64,000 nt of DNA from Voacanga thouarsii. Its lineage: Eukaryota; Streptophyta; Magnoliopsida; Gentianales; Apocynaceae. The notes below the pieces were generated by a model. It searched no databases, had not been told where the DNA came from, and worked only from the letters and a program-made list of their open reading frames with translations. The translations under genes and the position numbers were made by a program. The DNA lies in assembly GCA_026120185.1 (NCBI GenBank), contig JANUWF010002421.1, positions 1,612,001 to 1,676,000 of the forward strand, in the 5' to 3' direction. How positions within the stretch are numbered: position 1 is the stretch's first letter; every line of letters starts with the position of its first letter. This document shows positions 59,107 through 64,000 of this stretch, in pieces.

Positions 59107-60156
59107 ATAATCACATGGATAATTATTTAGTGCTAGTGATAGAATCTCATTATAGCGAATGTGCAAGTATCCTCAGACATGAGAACTTCAAGGTACTTTG
59201 TTTGCTCAGTGTTGTACTTTGATTCCAATATCTGGAATCCTTACAAGATCGCCTATGGGATGGACATTAGGTACAACGTGAAGTAAACGAAAGTAGTTGA
59301 AAGGGTCAATAAAAAATTCTCCACTCCTAATAGTAGGAGTGAATATCTCAAGGCCACTTATAGGAATCATTACTCAATAAATCCTTCGCCAAAATGACTA
59401 TGTGTTGAAAATTGTTCCAATTGATACACATAACGACTAATGGATTCCGTGAACAAGTACTAAAATATTCGGGCTAGAATTAATTAATATTTTGGATGAA
59501 GTTGGCACTAATTCCATACTCTAAACTAAATGAAATATTGTATAATGAAAGGAGTTTATTGCATTGACGTTTCACTACCGAAAGGTTCATATCTAACCAC
59601 TTAACTTTCTAGAATTTTGTGTGGTCATGATGTATTGCTAGATACTGCTCATGATATGCGAAATATGGATTTATTAATTAGAGAATTAATAAATTTAGTC
59701 CTAATTAGAATTAATAAATTAATTCTAATTATTAAAAGAATTATTAATTCTATTACGATAGAATTAATCCATATTAGCTGCCAATTGACTAGAAAACCTA
59801 ATGCATCACACACAATAAAGGAATTGGTACTCAATACATTATTTGATAATATTGTAGGGTTAATTAGTGAGAAAAAATAATTATTATGGGCTAATTTTAA
59901 AGTGTTATAAATTAGTTGGGGTTGAATTGCTTTTATTAAATCCTTATAACTGAATTATAAACTTGTTATAATTCATTGGGCCTAATTACAATTTTTGAAA
60001 ATTCCAAGCCCATAGTTGAAAAGAGGAACAAATATTTGTTTCCTAAATGAATTAAGAAAACCTTACACTTTCTTTATGGTTTAATGATGGCGATTGATTT
60101 TGGAAACCAAAAATCGGTTTTCTATAAAAATGAAGAAGTTGTTCTCTGCTGCAAAA

Positions 60157-60196
<40 letters not shown>

Positions 60197-60595
60197 ATTG
60201 GCTGCCGGGAAATAGATAGAGAACATATAATACAGAGATTTTATTCTTTCTTTCTTTTCGTAGAAAAGAAAATAATTTTTTTTTTCAAATTAAATTAATC
60301 CCAAAAGCCACCATATATTACCTACTAGCATAGGGTTTCGGTGCCTTACCCGAGTACAATTCCTTGTGTGGATTACTGTTAGAGAATTCCTATTCTTGAA
60401 ATTTGGTGGCTCAATTGAATTACCTTTTGAAGGAGATTCACATGAAAGAAAAATATTTAAAAACTGCATTTTTTATGTAATTAATATTTCTTCCCTTCTC
60501 ATGATCCGTTTAATTACATATGAGTTATCATTTACATGGATTTCATTTTATTTTTCGGCTGCGTATAAATTGGTTTGCATGATCGAAGTCTAATA
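59107..60595 (+). repeat. 5' LTR of copia E, right part
   Basis: Resumes after the second ATAAT and is colinear with 31322-32620. Includes a (TA)n run at 60158-60193. The end (TCTAATA, expected TC-AACA) is placed by the primer site that follows. Confidence 0.75.
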
Positions 60596-60596
60596 G

Positions 60597-60610
60597 TGGT
60601 ATTACACCCA
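60597..60610 (+). promoter_or_regulatory. Primer-binding site of copia E (decayed tRNA-iMet type)
   Basis: TGGTATTACACCCA against TGGTATCAGAGCCA. The following CATCTTGTATGTG is the usual continuation in this family. Confidence 0.6.
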
Positions 60611-60770
60611 TCTTGTATGTGTTTTACTGATTTTATTAATATTTTGAAATTATTTCAAATAAATTCGACATTATGAAATTGTTTTATAAATATTTTAAAA
60701 TTTAAAATACTTTCAAAATTATATTCGGGTCTATGAAAATTGTTTTATATAAAATTTTATTTTTGGGGGG

Positions 60771-60811
<41 letters not shown>

Positions 60812-61055
60812 TAGAAAGTTTTGTTACCTTAAAGTAGTTAAGGAAATTGAAGCCAAAAAGGAAACAACTGAAAAGAAAAAAAAAATCGCTAAAATTGTTT
60901 CAGCCTAAAAGAGAAAAAAAAAACGCTGAAATTGTTTGTACCATTGTTATTTAGCTTGCGTCCTTGGGAGGATGACTAACATCCTTGGGAGGCTTGTGCC
61001 AATTTTTTTTTAATTTAATAAAAATAATTGGTTTTAGCCTTTCATGGCTATAGCA

Positions 61056-61117
<62 letters not shown>

Positions 61118-62290
61118 TAGTTTCAATATTCACGCTTTAACCCCTATTTTACTAGTTTTTCTTGAACCACCGACTGAAATAATATTATTCCAAAAGGACC
61201 CCAAGATTTTTTTTCCAAAATTTGATTTTGGAATTAATTAATTAAATTTCTAAAATAATGATTTTAGAATTTAATATTTGATGCATATTTATTTATTTAT
61301 TTTACTTAATGTGTTTTAAGCATAATATTAGCATGTTGGCTTGCTTATGGAATTAGAGAAAATTAATTTTATTAATTTAAATTGTGTCATACATTTTATC
61401 ACTTTGTTTTGAATAAATTGGGTTTGTGGGTCCTGCTTTTCTCTATAATTCTCTTATAATTTCTCTTCTCATGTAATTCCCCTTGAATATAACTCGAGGT
61501 TTCTTCATTAGGGATTTATTTAATTAGATTATATTGGTTAAATAAGATTAAAAATTAATTTATGAATCTATAGAGATGGCGACCAAGGTGAAGCAAGAAG
61601 ATGGTAAGACTTTCATCTCAAAACATTTATGAACACATAGGTGATGACCAAAATTAATTCCCTTCTTAACTCAAGGAAATTAATCTAGAAAAGTCCATAA
61701 TCAAGCCATGTAATTGAGTCTATTAAAATTATGTAAAAGTGTTGATATTTTGCATGTCAAATGATGAGATTATTAATTAAATAATTAAAATCCCTCAAAT
61801 AATATTAAATCTAAAGCCTTCCATTAATATAGCAAGAACGAGAGTTTTTTTTTTCAAGATTAGGTTATTAGGCATACCCAAGCTTACTCAACATTGAGCA
61901 TGTTCATATGATTCGTAATTAATGGGTTGGATTTTACTAATATCTTTATCCTAGTTGGGCATACCCAAGCATAAAGAATATTAGATGCTAAGTTGGGGTA
62001 GTAGTAAATGCCTTATGATTAAAAAATGTTAATCATCTAACGATCCAGTAGTTACATTTGATGTAATTGTTATTAGATACATATCATTATACTTATGGGT
62101 GATTTGTTGGACATACCTAAAGTCATTCTTAAAGAATTTGGAAACCGACCAACTAGGAATGCTTCCGATGGGCTTTCTCGAGTCAATAGCGAGGGCTATT
62201 GATTTGAAGAAAATAGTGGGTTAAATACGCATTTAATTAAAGGCTTAATTAAATGTACTTCATGTGCATATACATAGTCTAATATCTCTT
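60611..62290 (+). other. Long leader of copia E
   Basis: About 1.7 kb, no coding sequence seen. Two TA microsatellites (60771-60807 and 61062-61113) account for the TyrIle-repeat frames on both strands. A block resembling GGGCTTTCTCGAGTCAATAGCG at 62170 has no assigned role. Confidence 0.55.
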
Positions 62291-63100
62291 ATCTTTCATC
62301 TAGGTCATTTGCATCATGACAACAACTTACGTAGCATTTTGGAAACAAACAACCTCACCGAATCAAACTTCTTGGAACAGTATAGAAATTTGAGAATCAT
62401 TCTCAAATCGAAAAAGTTGCACTACGTGTTAAATGCTCCAATTCTACCACTACCAGCTAATGATGCTCTTTTTGAGGAGCTTAAAGTCCATAAGAAGCAT
62501 AAAGAGGACAGCGACACAACATCTTGTATCATGCTAGCCTCAATGACCACTGAGCTTCAAAAACAACATGAGCATATGGATGCTTACACTATCATCTTCC
62601 ATCTAAGAGAGCTTTTTGATAAGCAAGCAGGAACAGAGAGATATGAGATATCAAAGCAATTATTCCATTCTAAGATGGTAAAAGGCACTTTGGTAGCCAC
62701 TCATGGACTTAAGATGTTAGGGTTAATTGAAAAGCTTGGATCACTTGGGTTTACTATGGATCACGAATTAAGTATAGACTTAATTCTTCAATATTTGCCA
62801 GTTAGTTTTTTCACAATTTGTGATGAGTTACCAGATGAATTAGATTAAGACCACAATACCTGAGTTAATCAACCTTCTTAAGATTGTAGAGTCTTCTGTG
62901 AAGGAATAACATAATGTAGTCTTATTGGTTGATTCTTCTTATATAAGGAAAAATATTTCTAAAATGAAGAAGAATAATCCAATTAAACCTAAAGGTGGTG
63001 TAAAGAAGAAGGAGACAGCTACCAAAGGCCCATGTCACTATTGTGGGAAAATGGGCCATTAGAGGTGCAATTACAAAAGCTACTTGGAGACTTTTAAAGA
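62291..63100 (+). pseudogene. Copia gag
   Basis: Capsid/nucleocapsid protein of copia E. The matching region starts at about 62300 (NNLRSILETNNLTESNFLEQ); an ATG at 62317 lies one base out of frame, as if the true start was lost by a one-base deletion. The UBN2-type gag domain follows (RNLRIILKSKKLHYVL, MTTELQKQHEHMDAY, ELFDKQAGTERYEISKQLF, LGSLGFTMDHELSIDLIL). The frame shifts near 62848, then a zinc knuckle CHYCGKMGH is followed by a stop where Trp is expected (63060). Confidence 0.85.
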
Positions 63101-63368
63101 AAAGAAGCAGAAGGAGAAGCTTGCAAGCACATGTACTTCTACTCCTGATATGTTAATAATTAAGATCAATACTGTTTTTAACAATAAGATATGGGTATCG
63201 AATACTAGATGTAGATCTCATTTGTGCTATAATTTGCAAGGACTAAAGAGTAGTAGGAAGTTGGAGAAAGGTGATGTGGATCTTCGTACAGCAAATGCAG
63301 CAAAGGTTGCTACACTTGCCATGGGGACTTATCATTTTCACCTACCTTTTGGATTAATTCTAGAGTAG
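63101..63368 (+). pseudogene. Copia protease segment
   Basis: WVSNTRCRSHLCYNLQGL (63190-63245) corresponds to the usual WVLDTGxxSH motif: the catalytic Asp is Asn and the next two Gly are Arg, which are single G to A changes in likely codons. Continues VDLRTANAAKVATLAMGTY and LPFGLILE to a stop. Confidence 0.8.
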
Positions 63369-63765
63369 CAAAACTATTTTTATGTACTAGTTTTACTTAA
63401 AAACATTATCTCAATTGCTTTTTGGACTTGCTTGGATTTCATTTAAAATTTAAGAATAAAAGTTGTTATTTTTCATTAAATGATATCCATTATGGTACTG
63501 CAACTTCGATGAATGGTTTATATGTTTTAGAAATGAAAAATCAAGTTCTCAATATAAACAATAAAAGGCTAAGAAAAGATAACACAAACCCATCTTAATT
63601 ATGTCATTGTCATTTAGGCCATGTAAATGAGAATCACACTTCTAAGGTATATAAGTATGGTGACCTAGTCTTAGTTGATTTTGAATCATATAAGACTTGT
63701 GAATCTTGCTTACTAGGAAAGATGACTAAAACCTCTTTTTCTAAGAAGGGGGAAAGGGCTAAGCA
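63369..63765 (+). pseudogene. Copia pre-integrase segment
   Basis: KNIISIA, NDIHYGTATSMNGLYVLEM and HCHLGHVNENHTSK, then FESYKTCESCLLGKMTKTSF and KKGERAK. This is the GAG-pre-integrase zinc-binding region (HHCC) before integrase. Stops and shifts at 63369, 63450 and 63596. Copia similarity ends at about 63765. Confidence 0.8.
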
Positions 63766-64000
63766 TGTAACATCCCTCTTTTTCTATACTTTGACTGGTG
63801 ACTACTTAATATAGAATGAGTATTTGTATAAATGCTCAGAATAAGAAATGATCAGTTTAATGAATTGAATGTTTTGGTGCAAGAGAATATTTAGGGGTAT
63901 TATTGAAATTTTAAAATTATAAAGACCTAGATGTAATTTTTGGAATTCTTCTATCCGTACCCTAAATCTTCAAATTGCGACTATTTTTAGTAGAATGAGA
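63766..64000 (+). repeat. Probable start of another LTR
   Basis: TGTAACATCCCTC begins here, abruptly replacing copia coding sequence. It resembles the TGTAAAACCCC and TGTGAAACCCC LTR starts in the window and chromovirus LTRs in general. AAGCA (63761-63765) would be its target copy. The other end is beyond the window. Confidence 0.45.

Larger units (their letters stand above)
43460..63765 (+). mobile_element. Copia element E, split by element C and cut by a later LTR
   Basis: LTR at 43460-43838 continuing at 59112-60595, primer site, long leader, gag, protease remains and pre-integrase domain. This is the Ty1/copia order. The LTR start TGCTAGGATTTTGCCCTAG matches the solo LTRs at 30923 and 4497 (minus). 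Sequence stops resembling copia at about 63765, before integrase. Multiple stops show it is dead. The 3' LTR lies outside the window. Confidence 0.85.

Noticed and set aside
60951..61241. Tyr-Ile repeat frames on both strands
   Set aside because: Translations of a (TA)n microsatellite.

Overview
The window is nuclear DNA from a flowering plant, most likely a eudicot. It is AT-rich, and nearly every base can be assigned to a transposable element or its remains. I see no intact host gene, no rRNA or tRNA gene and no CRISPR array. Bacterial and organellar origins are excluded by plant-type LTR retrotransposons with tRNA-Asp and tRNA-iMet primer sites, a CACTA transposon with an En/Spm-type transposase, TATA boxes inside LTRs and long TA and CT microsatellites.

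Layout. (1) 1-28724: a minus-strand array of a non-autonomous Ty3/gypsy-type family (Family II: LTRs about 1.5 kb, internal about 3 kb, tRNA-Asp primer site). Elements A and B share their middle LTR. A holds a copia solo LTR (4497-6224). B holds a larger non-autonomous element, NA1 (11382-27058, Family I, gag plus a plant-transposon-protein-like ORF), and NA1 is split by a coding but dead Ty3/gypsy element (15400-23109). (2) 28725-29999 and 37143-37438: remains of a chromodomain-bearing Ty3/gypsy element, minus strand, which seems to be the scaffold for the rest. Its LTR holds a Family I solo LTR, F (30000-37137), which holds a copia LTR and a 3.6 kb solo LTR of a TGTRAAACCCC family. (3) 37439-64000: LTR G (same TGTRAAACCCC family), then a CACTA transposon, then a copia element (E), then Family II element C, then Family I/II chimera D, each inserted in the previous one. 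C also holds two solo LTRs. At 63766 a further LTR appears to interrupt E.

Insertions were resolved by 5-bp target duplications. Perfect pairs are AACAC for NA1, ATAAT for C, ATCAT for D, GATAT for the solo LTR at 53205 and TAAAC for the solo LTR at 56313. Two pre-insertion sites survive in paralogous copies in this same window.

The most interesting signal is in the non-autonomous families. They carry a repeated cis module, a short hairpin with an AGGA loop followed by a TTAAGTGTGGGGGA-type polypurine tract. It occurs once at the 3' LTR and again one or more times inside each element, with stems that differ but stay paired in the better-preserved copies. Three Family II elements and chimera D also share a degenerate accessory ORF of about 290 codons (orfX) that I cannot assign to any known family. 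All coding regions here are broken by stops, frameshifts or insertions, so the autonomous helpers must lie elsewhere.
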